Assembly (NCBI GenBank): GCA_946482655.1
Contig: CAMLSA010000002.1
Location: 1-64,000 of the forward strand
Length of the DNA stretch: 64,000 nt
DNA from: an uncultured Sphingomonas sp.
GTDB lineage: Bacteria; Pseudomonadota; Alphaproteobacteria; Sphingomonadales; Sphingomonadaceae
Direction of reading: 5' to 3'
The translations under genes and the position numbers were made by a program. Below the pieces are notes generated by a model. That model did no database searches. It was not told where the DNA came from and saw nothing but the letters and a program-made list of their open reading frames with translations. Of the stretch, positions 9,392-19,000 are shown one piece after another. Positions within the stretch are counted from its first letter, which is position 1. Each line of letters opens with the position of its first letter.

Positions 9392-9713
9392 AAAGGACGA
9401 TCCGCCCTGGCGCCGATTCGTTTAATCCGCAGAGTAGAGGCCGGATGTGCAACGATCGCGTTATTGCGGAGGTTTTTCCACATTCTTTTTTGTTTTTCAG
9501 AATGTTGGTGGCCTTCGCGGGCTTGGATGAAAGTTTGTCGGCAAGTGTTCTTTCGGCTTGCTTTGTCATGCCGATGGGCTAAACCAAGAAGGTCATTAGT
9601 CAGAATCCTCCAGAGAATAACCCGGCCCAACAGCCGGGTTATTCGATTCTGGGAACTGCCGATGGCTTCGCTCTCACTCGCATCTCTCGAATCCCGGTGC
9701 TAAGGCGCCGGCA
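9392..9713. other. Intergenic region, 322 bp, after tRNA-Leu
   Basis: No gene is supported. It contains a T-rich run around 9485-9498 that could end the tRNA transcript, and a 12-bp hairpin at 9615-9644. The first bases after the tRNA (CAAAAGGACGATCCGCCCTGGCG) resemble a stretch at about 20930-20951. Confidence 0.5.
9615..9644. terminator. 12-bp perfect hairpin
   Basis: GAATAACCCGGC pairs perfectly with GCCGGGTTATTC around a six-base loop, CCAACA. It lies 70 bases before the asparagine-synthase-like gene and about 220 bases after the tRNA. There is no T-run after it on either strand. It could be a terminator for the tRNA transcript or a leader structure for the gene that follows. Confidence 0.5.
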
Positions 9714-11891
9714 ATGGCTCTATTTGTCTTATGGCAGGACCGCGCGGCGCAGGGGCGCGAGGCCGATGAATTGCATCCGCTCCTTCTCGACGAAGCCCAT
9801 ATCGTTCCTGACTCGGTGACTCGCGGCACGGCCGGTACGGGCTCTGGCCGGTGGAACTTCGCCGCTTATGCGACCCGAACCCATTTCTATGCCCCGCATG
9901 ACCAGGTCTGGCAGCGGTCGGGCGAGGGTGCCTGCGTCATCCATGGGCTAATCTGGCGCAGCGTCGCGGGCCGCGCCGAACTGCTCGACGCCCGGGCGGT
10001 CGCGCACTTGCTCGATCGGCCTGGCGCGGTGCTCCCCGACGACATCGCCGGCGAATATGCCGTGGCACGCGTCCATGCCGACGGCACGCTGACTGCCCTG
10101 TCCGACCGCTCGGGATTGCATCAGCTCTTTCATGCCTCGGCCGGGGCAGCGGTTGTCGCCAACCGTGCGGGTCTGGTCGCGACGGTACTTGACGATTGGA
10201 CCTCCGATTCCACGGGCCTGAGCTGGCTGGCGGCGATAGGCTATCGGGTCGGGACCGCCACCGCCTATCGCGCGGTGGCCCAGCTCGCCCAGGAGCATGT
10301 CCTCACTATCGGCACCGAAGGCATGGCCGTCCGCCCGCCGTCCTCGCCGCTGATCCGGTTCGATGGTGAACGCGGCTGGTCGCCGGCGCTCGATCCACAG
10401 CTCGAACAGGGTATCGCCCAGGCCAGGGCGGCGATTCTGCTGGCGATCGGCGAACAGGGGCCGGTCGATCTGCCGATCACCGGCGGCAAGGACAGCCGCG
10501 TGGTCCTCGCGCTCTGTCTGGCGGCGGGCCTCAGGGATCGGCTGCGGCTGTTCACCCGCGGCTATGCCGGTCATCCCGATGTCGTCGCGGGGGAGGGGAT
10601 CGCCGCCGCGCTGGGGCTGCCGCACCGGCGGGAACCGCCGCATGGCAGCGACGAGCCCGCTTTCTGGAGCTGCGAGCGGTTTTTCGACAAGCTGATGACG
10701 CAGGTCTACCAGAGCGACGGCATGGTCGGCGGCTGGGACCTCATCCTCGGTGAACGGATCGCGGCCGAGACGCTGATCACCGGCCATATGGGCGAGGTGC
10801 TCAAGGCCTATTCCAAGAGGCCGCTACCCGAGCGTGAACTCGATCCGATCGCGATGGTGCGCCTGCAGGCGCCGTTCGATCCGATCGGTCTGCTGCGGAA
10901 CGAGGCGCGCGAGCGGCTGCGGGGGCAGCTGGCGGCGCAGATGGAGCAGGCGCGGAAGGAGGGCGCACTCGAGGCGGATCTCCCGGACATCTTCTACTAT
11001 CGCAACCGCGTGCCGAACTGGCTCGGCGCGATTCGCGGGATCAAGTCGTTCGAGCGCCAGCCGGTCGTGCCGCTCGGCGTGCCGGCGCTGCTGCGTCTGG
11101 CCTTCCGGCTGACTCCCGAGGAACGCAGGAGCGAGCTGCTTCATTATCTGATCATCGACCGTTGCGCGCCCGAGCTGCTGCCGCTCCCATTCGCGCTGCA
11201 AAGGTGGGACGCGCGGCTGGGCGAGGATAGGTTGCGGAGCGAGCCGATCCAGCCGGCCAACGACCTGCCTGCGCTGTTCGGGAACTGGCAATATTCGATC
11301 AACCATGTGCCGACGATTCGCGCCGCCCTGGCAACCGAGATCGAGGCACGCGGCGAGCTGGCGCTGTGGCGGTCGATCGACCGCAAGGCGACGCTCGACC
11401 GGCTGGGCGACCGCCGGCTCGACTATTTCGACGGGATCAGCATGCTGGGCCTGGTGGCGGCGATGTTCCAGGAAAGCGCGATGATTCGTCCGGCCAAGAT
11501 CGGCGCGCGAGGCCAGCCGTCGGTGCCCAGGGGCCGGCCGAAAGGGATACGGCTCGATTATCCGCGGCCCGCCGTTTCTGGCTGGCTCGATGTGGTGGAC
11601 GAGGTCGGCGACACGCTGGTATTCGGCGGATGGGCTTTCGCGGGCGCGTTGCCCGCCGCGCAGATCCTCGTCGAGGCCAAGGTCGACGGCGCGTCGCTCG
11701 CGATGGCCGCCGCTACCGTTTCGCGGCCCGATCTTGTCCGCCATGGCATGGGCGATGGCCGCCATGGCTACCGCCTGGAGGTCCCACGCGAGCGACTGCG
11801 GGCTGCCGCGAAGGGCGCCTCGCAGGTCGAGGTGACCATCGTTCCGTTCGAAAGCGACGATCCGATCGCGCGGGTGATGGTCAGTCCATGA
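9714..11891 (+). CDS. Asparagine-synthase-like protein with C-terminal beta-sandwich
   Basis: A 725-residue protein. Residues about 40-200 resemble the glutaminase (Ntn) half of asparagine synthetase B, but the catalytic N-terminal cysteine is absent (it begins MALFVLWQ). Residues 255-262, ITGGKDSR, are the PP-loop ATP pyrophosphatase signature, so an acyl-adenylate and amide-bond-forming role is possible with ammonia or another amine as nucleophile. After about residue 620 comes a separate module with LVFGGWAFAGALPAAQ and a VDGASLAMA turn, of a type found beside glycosyltransferases. Its stop overlaps the next start as ATGA, and that gene overlaps a GSCFA gene, so the three are translationally coupled. 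Such enzymes in glycan clusters may amidate sugar acids; the substrate is unknown. Confidence 0.8.
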   Translation: MALFVLWQDRAAQGREADELHPLLLDEAHIVPDSVTRGTAGTGSGRWNFAAYATRTHFYAPHDQVWQRSGEGACVIHGLIWRSVAGRAELLDARAVAHLLDRPGAVLPDDIAGEYAVARVHADGTLTALSDRSGLHQLFHASAGAAVVANRAGLVATVLDDWTSDSTGLSWLAAIGYRVGTATAYRAVAQLAQEHVLTIGTEGMAVRPPSSPLIRFDGERGWSPALDPQLEQGIAQARAAILLAIGEQGPVDLPITGGKDSRVVLALCLAAGLRDRLRLFTRGYAGHPDVVAGEGIAAALGLPHRREPPHGSDEPAFWSCERFFDKLMTQVYQSDGMVGGWDLILGERIAAETLITGHMGEVLKAYSKRPLPERELDPIAMVRLQAPFDPIGLLRNEARERLRGQLAAQMEQARKEGALEADLPDIFYYRNRVPNWLGAIRGIKSFERQPVVPLGVPALLRLAFRLTPEERRSELLHYLIIDRCAPELLPLPFALQRWDARLGEDRLRSEPIQPANDLPALFGNWQYSINHVPTIRAALATEIEARGELALWRSIDRKATLDRLGDRRLDYFDGISMLGLVAAMFQESAMIRPAKIGARGQPSVPRGRPKGIRLDYPRPAVSGWLDVVDEVGDTLVFGGWAFAGALPAAQILVEAKVDGASLAMAAATVSRPDLVRHGMGDGRHGYRLEVPRERLRAAAKGASQVEVTIVPFESDDPIARVMVSP

Positions 11892-12628
11892 GCCGCCCGA
11901 TCCTGGTTATTGGCCAAAGCCATGTCGCGGCGATTCGTTCGGCCGCTAAGGCGCGGCGCGAGGCCGATCCCGATCGTCCGCGAACCCGCGTCATCCACAC
12001 TCTCGAAGCGCGCTATGTCCCCGAACTGACCGGCGAGGCAGAGGATGCGGTCTTCGGGCCCGTGCTGGTTGAAACCATCCGAGACCAGATCGCGCGCCAC
12101 GCCCCTTTGGTCGCATCGGCCACCGGGGGCAACATCCACAACGCGTTCGGGCTGATCCGGCATCCCCGGCCTTACGATTTCCTATTGTCTACCGAGGCCG
12201 GGCCCCCGCTCGACCCGGGCGCCGAACCGCTCACGGAGGCGCTGGTCCGGGCCGCGCTCGAGCGCGGTCTTGCACGCGACCGTATCCGGCTGCGCGAAAT
12301 CCGGCGGGTTGCGGGCGACTTCATCCAGCTCGAATCGCCGCCGCCCATTGCCGACAACGGCTATATCGCCGAGCGCGCCGATGCCTATTTCAAGGATCGG
12401 GCGCTTGCCGATCTCGGTGTCGCCTCACCCGGGCTGCGCTACAAGATCTGGCGCCTCCATTCGCGCATCGTGGCCGGCTATTGCGCTGATCTCGGGGTAC
12501 GCTTCCTGCCCGCGCCGCGCGAGGCGCGGGACGAACAAGGCTTCCTCCGTTCGGAATTCGCAGGGGATGCGACCCACGGCAATGAGGCCTATGGTGAAGC
12601 GGTGATCCGCGCATTGGAGGCTCTGTGA
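11888..12628 (+). CDS. SGNH-hydrolase-like protein
   Basis: A 246-residue cytoplasmic-looking protein without signal peptide. The N-terminal VIGQSHVAAI resembles SGNH block I with GQS replacing GDS (Ser11 as candidate nucleophile). A middle TGGNIHN may be the block III oxyanion element, and the C-terminal DATHGNEAYG provides the Asp227-xx-His230 pair of block V. These would form a Ser-His-Asp triad for esterase or acyl-transfer chemistry on a sugar. The identification rests on motifs, not overall similarity. It starts at an ATGA overlap with the asparagine-synthase-like gene and its own stop overlaps the GTG of the GSCFA gene, so the three should be made together. Confidence 0.62.
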   Translation: MSRPILVIGQSHVAAIRSAAKARREADPDRPRTRVIHTLEARYVPELTGEAEDAVFGPVLVETIRDQIARHAPLVASATGGNIHNAFGLIRHPRPYDFLLSTEAGPPLDPGAEPLTEALVRAALERGLARDRIRLREIRRVAGDFIQLESPPPIADNGYIAERADAYFKDRALADLGVASPGLRYKIWRLHSRIVAGYCADLGVRFLPAPREARDEQGFLRSEFAGDATHGNEAYGEAVIRALEAL

Positions 12629-13698
12629 GCAATCATCCCTATCGCGAGCTGCCGCCCAGCGCTTATTGGCGCCGCGCGGTCGCTGGCCAGGGGCAGGCGA
12701 TCGATCCGCTGGCGGGGCGATTCCTCACGCTTCGGCGTGACGAGAAGGTGGCGACGGCGGGAAGCTGCTTCGCCCAGCATATCGCGCGGCACCTGAAGAA
12801 AAGCGGCTTCCATTTCCTTGTCACCGAAAGCGCCCACCCGATTGTCCCGGCCGATGTGGCCGAGCGCCACGGATACGGCCAGTTCAGCGCGCGCTACGGC
12901 AATATCTACACCGCCCGACAACTTCTCCAGCTGTTCGACCGTGCCTTTGGTCGCTTCTTCCCTGCCGAGGACATATGGGCGACCCCCGGCGGCGTTGGGG
13001 TGGTCGATCCCTTCCGTCCGAACATCGAGCCCGACGGCTTTGCGAGTGAGGCCGAGCTGCGCGCGGATCGCGGCCATCATCTGGCGAAGGTCCGGCGGAT
13101 GTTCGAGACGCTGGACATCTTCGTGTTCACGCTGGGTCTTACCGAAGGGTGGGAGTCGAAGGCGGACGGCGCGGTCTTTCCGCTCTGTCCCGGCGTGTCC
13201 GGGGGCGTGTTCGATCCCGACCGCCACGGCTTCCACAATTTTCGTGCCGGCGAAGTCACCGCCGATCTCACCGCCTTCGTGGCCCGCCTCCGAAGCGTGA
13301 ATCCACGGGCGCGAATCATCTTCACGGTCTCGCCGGTGCCGCTCGCTGCGACGATGAGCGGCAACCATGTCCTCGCGGCGACGACCTATTCCAAGTCGGT
13401 GCTCCGTGCGGCGGCGCAGGAGGTCGTCGAAGACCATGAAGGAGTCTTCTATTTTCCGTCCTATGAGATCGTCACGGGTGCGCCGACCGCCGCGCGTTAC
13501 TTCGCCGACGACCTGCGCAACGTGACCGAGGAGGGCGTCGCGCACGTCATGTCCGTGTTCCTGCGGCATGCGGCGGGGATCGATCTCCCCGCGGCGAAGG
13601 GCGACGCGGAGCTGGGGCAGGACGCCACCGTCGCCGCCGCGAAGCAATGGATCGAGGTGATGTGCGACGAGGCGATGCTGGATGCGGAGGAGGACTGA
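12625..13698 (+). CDS. GSCFA-domain protein
   Basis: A 357-residue protein of the GSCFA family, named after the motif seen here at residues 46-50 in ATAGSCFAQHIARHL. The family is related to SGNH hydrolases and is often found in polysaccharide loci, but its reaction is not settled. Further conserved-looking stretches are FVFTLGLTEGWE and FTVSPVPL. The GTG start at 12625 overlaps the previous stop as GTGA, so translation is coupled. The gene is convergent with a methyltransferase gene that ends nine bases away. Together with the two genes before it, it forms a compact cassette that may add or remove an acyl group on a surface glycan. Confidence 0.85.
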   Translation: MSNHPYRELPPSAYWRRAVAGQGQAIDPLAGRFLTLRRDEKVATAGSCFAQHIARHLKKSGFHFLVTESAHPIVPADVAERHGYGQFSARYGNIYTARQLLQLFDRAFGRFFPAEDIWATPGGVGVVDPFRPNIEPDGFASEAELRADRGHHLAKVRRMFETLDIFVFTLGLTEGWESKADGAVFPLCPGVSGGVFDPDRHGFHNFRAGEVTADLTAFVARLRSVNPRARIIFTVSPVPLAATMSGNHVLAATTYSKSVLRAAAQEVVEDHEGVFYFPSYEIVTGAPTAARYFADDLRNVTEEGVAHVMSVFLRHAAGIDLPAAKGDAELGQDATVAAAKQWIEVMCDEAMLDAEED

Positions 13699-13707
13699 CC
13701 GGCGGCC

Positions 13708-14679
13708 TCATCCGAGCTTCCGCGCAATGAGGGTATTCCCGGCCGCATACATGCTCCGCGCCTTTTCCGGCGTCGCCGCGATCACCCTCCGCCAAAAGGG
13801 GCTGCCGGGCGGTTGCGCGATCAGATCACCGACGCTGATCGCCTTGAGCTCGTCGCGGACGGCGTCGTCGGTCAACGCCTCGGCGAGACCCGCCAATTGC
13901 CACTGGATCGCGTGATCGGGCGTCTGGTTGGGCTCGGTCTGCAGCTTGATAGGCTCGAACCCCCGGTCGAACAGGCGGGCCAGCCCCTCGCGCGTGGCGT
14001 TGTAATAGTGCGACGGGTAGCCGTGGATGGGGACGAGGAACGGATAGTCGATGAAGACCATGCCCCCCGGCTTGAGCATCCGCGCGAATTCGGCGGCGGC
14101 GATCCAGGGCTCGGTCATATGCTCCATCACCGCGAAGCAGCCGATCCCGTCGAGCGAGGCGTCGGCGATCGGGTAGCGGCAGGCGGGCTCGATCACCAGG
14201 TCCGCGCTGACCGAGGGATAGACTTCGAGATAGAGGCAATTGTCGAAGGTCCGGCTGCGCCGGCCGCAGCCGACGTCGAGATAAAGCTTGTCGGGATTGG
14301 CCCTGACGGTCTCGACGAAATCGCCCATGCCGGCATTGGCCGACTCGTCGTCATAGTCGCTCAGCGAATGGGCGGATGCACCATAGCTGACCGGAAAGCT
14401 GTCGCGCCCTTCGAGAAAACGAAAGGTGCCGCCAGCGCCGCGTGACGCATCGAGCAAGGGGGCGAAGCGGGCATATTTCGCTTCGCGCCTCGTGCCCGTC
14501 AGCCCGGCCGCGGCTCGGGTGAGCTGCTTGCGCCCCTCGGCCCGGCCGTGCCGCTCGAAATGCTTCCAGGCATCGCCCCCGGCCGCGACATGGCGGGCCA
14601 CGTCCGGATTGGCGGCGAGATAGAGCGTCTCGACGAAATTGGCGTCGGTCGCCAGCTCGAAGCGCGAAGGGTCCTGCAT
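13708..14679 (-). CDS. Class I SAM-dependent methyltransferase with N-terminal EGR module
   Basis: A 323-residue protein with two parts. Residues about 15-51 form a short module, ETLYLAANPDVARHV then HFERHGRAEGR, which recurs in three other proteins of this cluster. The rest is a methyltransferase: LYLDVGCGRRSRTFDN is the SAM-binding glycine loop, DASLDGIGCFAVMEHM the acidic loop and VMEHM segment, and RMLKPGGMVFIDYPF the typical strand after it. It probably methylates a sugar or a polymer end. It lies on the minus strand between plus-strand genes, with the divergent sulfotransferase gene about 140 bases upstream. Confidence 0.82.
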   Translation of the reverse strand: MQDPSRFELATDANFVETLYLAANPDVARHVAAGGDAWKHFERHGRAEGRKQLTRAAAGLTGTRREAKYARFAPLLDASRGAGGTFRFLEGRDSFPVSYGASAHSLSDYDDESANAGMGDFVETVRANPDKLYLDVGCGRRSRTFDNCLYLEVYPSVSADLVIEPACRYPIADASLDGIGCFAVMEHMTEPWIAAAEFARMLKPGGMVFIDYPFLVPIHGYPSHYYNATREGLARLFDRGFEPIKLQTEPNQTPDHAIQWQLAGLAEALTDDAVRDELKAISVGDLIAQPPGSPFWRRVIAATPEKARSMYAAGNTLIARKLG

Positions 14680-14822
14680 GGCGCAGCCCTATCGCGATCG
14701 GAACGCCAGGGCCAGACAAGACCTCGCCCCGGCGGAGGCGGGGAAGACGGTACATCTTCCGCCTCTGTCCTTTTGGCCGGCAAGCCGCTAACCGTCACCC
14801 GCGAAGCAAAGCGGAGACGAGA

Positions 14823-16010
14823 TTGGGGCGGCCCGACAACAGCCAAGCGCGCACCGCGATCCTGGTGCTCGGCATGCACCGGAGCGGCACTTCGGCCCTT
14901 GCCCGGCTGATCGGCTATCTGGGCGCGGCGCTGCCCGCCGACGTGATCGACGCGCATCGGGACAATGAACGGGGCTATTGGGAGTCGGCGGCGATCGTGA
15001 AGGCCGACGATCAGCTGCTGCGCGTCGCGCGGTCGAGCTGGTTCGATCCGCGCCCGCTCGATCTGTCGCGGCTCGATCCCTCCGCGTTGCGCTCGCGCAA
15101 GGACCGGATCTGGGAGGCGGTGACCGCCGCCTTCGGCGATGCCCCGCTGATCGCGATAAAGGATCCGCGCCAGTGCCGCTTCGTGCCGACCATCGTCGAG
15201 ACGCTCGCCGAACATGGTGTCGCCGCGCGGGCGGTGTTGATGCTGCGCAGCCCGGCCGCCATCGCCCGCTCGATCGCCAGCCGCGACGGCACCACCGTCG
15301 CCTTCGCGCAGCTGCTTTGGCTCCGGCATATGATCGACGCCGAGCGCGCGACCCGGGCACTGAAACGCACGGTGATCGGCTTCGATACCATGCTCGCCGA
15401 CTGGCGCCATGCCGCGCGGCTGCTGCTGCCGCTGACCGGCGGAGCCATGCCTGAAGGCGAGACCGCCGCGGCGATCGCCGGCTTCCTCGATCCGGCGCTG
15501 CGCCACCATGTCGACGAGGATATAGCGGGTGTCGAGCAGCCGCTTGCCGGCATCGTCGAGGCGGTTCGGCACGGACTGGAAGCACTGATCGACCGCGACG
15601 ACGCCGAGACGCGTCAGGCGCTCGACGAGGCATATTCCAGGCTGGACGCCGTTCCCTGGCTGACCGACGACGTCATTCACGACGAGCTGCGTCACCGTCG
15701 CGCGGGCGGCGCTGCCGCGCCCCCCGCTTCGGCCGAAGCTGCGCCCGCACCTGCGCCGCCCAACCAGTCGATGCCCGCGCCGACCCCGCCCCGTGCCGAA
15801 GCGGTGGCGATGGTCCGGGGCAGCGGGCTGTTCGACGAGCCCTGGTATCTGGCGACCTATCCCGATGCCGCCGACGCCGGGCTTGATCCGGTCGAGCATT
15901 ATCTGACGATCGGCGCGCCCAGGGGCTATGATCCGAACCCGCTGTTCTACACCGGCTTCTATGCGCGGCAGATGGCGCGGCGGCTGGCGGCCGGGATCGC
16001 CGGCCGGTGA
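14823..16010 (+). CDS. Sulfotransferase-family protein with C-terminal EGR-type module
   Basis: A 395-residue protein. The PAPS 5'-phosphosulfate loop is LVLGMHRSGTSAL (residues 15-26), and a 3'-phosphate-binding segment is seen in VLMLRSPAAIARSI. Residues about 295-330 are an Ala/Pro-rich linker. The C-terminal 60 residues repeat the cluster module (DEPWYLATYPDA, then DPVEHYLTIG and PNPLFYTGFY). The start is TTG at 14823 with GGAG six bases upstream; the first in-frame ATG lies inside the nucleotide loop and cannot be the start. Its stop overlaps the GTG of the next, giant glycosyltransferase gene. It likely sulfates a sugar, but the closest members of this sequence type are not characterised. 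Confidence 0.75.
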   Translation: MGRPDNSQARTAILVLGMHRSGTSALARLIGYLGAALPADVIDAHRDNERGYWESAAIVKADDQLLRVARSSWFDPRPLDLSRLDPSALRSRKDRIWEAVTAAFGDAPLIAIKDPRQCRFVPTIVETLAEHGVAARAVLMLRSPAAIARSIASRDGTTVAFAQLLWLRHMIDAERATRALKRTVIGFDTMLADWRHAARLLLPLTGGAMPEGETAAAIAGFLDPALRHHVDEDIAGVEQPLAGIVEAVRHGLEALIDRDDAETRQALDEAYSRLDAVPWLTDDVIHDELRHRRAGGAAAPPASAEAAPAPAPPNQSMPAPTPPRAEAVAMVRGSGLFDEPWYLATYPDAADAGLDPVEHYLTIGAPRGYDPNPLFYTGFYARQMARRLAAGIAGR

Positions 16011-19000
16011 AGGCTGCGCTGGTTCTCCACCTCTTCTATCCCGAGGTGGCGGTCGAGCTGATCGATCGGGTGGCGGCGATCGGTGCGCCGGTCGATGTTT
16101 TCGTGACGCACAGCGTCGTGCTGGACGACAGCGTAATCGCCGCGCTCGATCGGCTGCCGCGCAAGGCAGAGATCGTGCCGGTCGCCAATCGCGGCTGGGA
16201 CATCGGCCCGCTGTTCGAACTGCTGCCGCTGCTGGCCAGGCGCGGCTATGAGATCATCGGCAAGCTCCACACCAAGAAGGGCGGCTCGGGCTATGCCCCC
16301 GAATGGCGCCAGCTCGCCTATGACGGGATGATCGCGAGTCCGGCACTCGTCGCCGATATCGTCCAGGCCTTCGACGACCATGATGATCTGTCGCTGCTCG
16401 GGTCGAAGCCGCTTTACAAGTCGGTGGCCAGCCACCTGTTCCGCAATGCCGAGCTGCTGTCCGATCTGGCGCCGCGCTTGGTCGCCCCGGCCTATCCGCC
16501 CGCCGACTGGGGCTTCTTCGCGGGCACCTTCTTCTGGGCGCGCAGGACGCTGTTGGAAAAGGTCGCCGCCTTGGCCGATTTCGGCGAGACGGGAACGATG
16601 AGCCGGGAGCGCGACGGCGCACTCGGCCATGCGGTCGAACGGCTGTTCGGGCTCGCACCGCTCGCGCTCGGCGGCAGGATCGGCCTGGTGGAGGATGGGC
16701 GGATCGAGCTGATCCAGGCGCCGGGGGAGCCATCGCACGAGCCGGTGATGCAAACGCTGGTCGACAGAGCGGGGCTAGGCGTCGGCCCGGTCGATGCCGA
16801 ACTGGCGGCGCTGATCGCCAGCCATAATCCGCTGATCGACTATATCCGCCACGGTCGCGAGGACGACGCGCTCGATCCCAACCCCTATTTTTCGAGCAGC
16901 TGGTACAACAGCATCCATGCCGACGTGCATGCGGCGGGGATGCACCCGCTCCATCATTACATCCATCATGGCGCGGCCGAGGGGCGTTCGACCGGGCCGC
17001 TGTTCGACGGGCTCTATTATCGCAAGACCTATGAGGATGTGGTGGGCGATCCGCTGCGTCATTTTCTCGAGGTGGGTGCTGCGGAAGGGCGGATCGCCAT
17101 CCCGATCAGCCGTCCCCTCTACGAGACTTCGGACGAACGCCCGCGCCGCTTCTACCGGCATTTCGACATCGCCCGCGAAGAGGCGTTCTTGCGCGGGCTC
17201 GCCGCGCTGCCCGAAGCGGCGCATCGCAGGGCCGACGAAACGCTGATCAGCGTGGTGATGCCGGCCTGGAACCGCAGTGACCGGATCGCCGCGGCGATCC
17301 GCTCGGTCCTCGCGCAGAGCCATGCGAACTTCGAGCTGCTGGTGGTCGACGACGGATCGACCGACGGCACCGCGGAGATCGCCGCCGCCTTCACCAGTGA
17401 CGCGCGGGTGAAGGTGATCAAGAGCGAGCATGGCGGGGTCAGCGCGGCGCGCAATCTCGGTCTCGACGCCGCGACCGGCGAGATCGTCGCCTATCTCGAC
17501 AGCGACAATAGCTGGAAGAGCTGGTTCCTCGACGTGATGGCGCTGTTCATGACCTCGGAGGGGCTCGATACCGCTTATTCGGGGATCGCGCTGCGGGACG
17601 AGCTCAACCAGCTCACCGGCTATCGCGGCGACGATTACGACTGGGACGCCTGCCTCGCCGAAAACTATGTCGACCTCAACGCCTTCTGCCACCGCCGCGC
17701 GCTGGTCGCCGAACAGGGCCGCTTCGACACCAATCTCCGCCGGATGGTCGATTGGGACCTGATCCTGCGCTACACCAAGGGCCGCGCGGTCGGTTATGCG
17801 CCGTTCGTCGGCTGCGAATATCATGATGCCAAGAGCGACCGGGGCCGGATCACCGTAAGCGAGCCCGCCGCGTTCCAGGCGCTTGTCCGCGCTAAGAACA
17901 GGCTCGATCTTCCGACCGGACGGGATGCACATGCGCTGGCGGCAGAGCTCAAGCTCAACGTCGCGATCAAGATCGCCGCGCCCGAGGAGGAGAAGGCCGC
18001 CTGGGGCGACTTCCATTTCGCCGAAAGCCTGGCGGCGGCGATCGAGCGGCTGGGGCACAAGGCGCGGATCGACTTTCGCGGGCAATGGTTCGGCCATCCG
18101 GTCAGGAGCGAGGACCTGGTCATCGTCCTGCGCGGGCTGATCCCCTATGAGCCCCGGGCCGGGCAGATGTGCTTCCTGTGGAACATCAGCCATCCCGATC
18201 AGGTCGCCTTCGACGAATATGATCGCTACAGCCGGGTCTATGCCGCTTCGGCCTCGCACGCGGCATTGTTCGAGCATATCGTACGGCCGCCGGTGGCGCC
18301 GCTGCTGCAGGCGACCGATCCCGGACGCTTTCATCCACCGGATAGCCCCGCGCCCGGCCCGGAGGTCGTGTTCGTGGGCAATTCGCGCGGCGTCGACCGC
18401 GAGATTGTCCGTTGGGCCATCGAGGCGGGCCGCTCGCCGGTGATCTTCGGCGGCGGTTGGGAAGGGCGGGTGCCGCACGAGCTGGTCCAGGCCAGGAATA
18501 TCGACAATCGCGATCTCGGCGCGCTCTACGCTTCCGCCGGGGTGGTGCTCAACGATCATTGGCCGTCGATGCGCGCCTTCGGCATTCTGTCCAACCGGCT
18601 GTTCGATGTCGTCGGCAGCGGCGGCAGGGCGGTGTCCGATCCGGTGCCGTCGATGGCGTCGGTGTTCGGCGACGCCGTGGTGCAGATATCGGGTCCTTCG
18701 CAACTGGCGGCGGCGGTCGACCATCTGCTTGCGCGGCCACGCGGCCAGGCGGAGCGGCTCGCCGCCGACTATGTTCATGCCGAGCACAGCTTCGACGCGC
18801 GGGCCCGGACCTTCATCGGCGATGCCTTCGCGCTGCTCGGTTTGCCGGCGCCCTTCCCCGCGCCCCCACCCGATTTCGACGATCGGCTCGCAGTCCACGT
18901 CATCGCCCGGCACAGCGTGGTCGGCCCGCAGAGCTCGGCCTATATCCGGCTTGTCGCACCGCTGACCGACGAAACGGTGGCGGGCCGCGTCCGCGTGACT

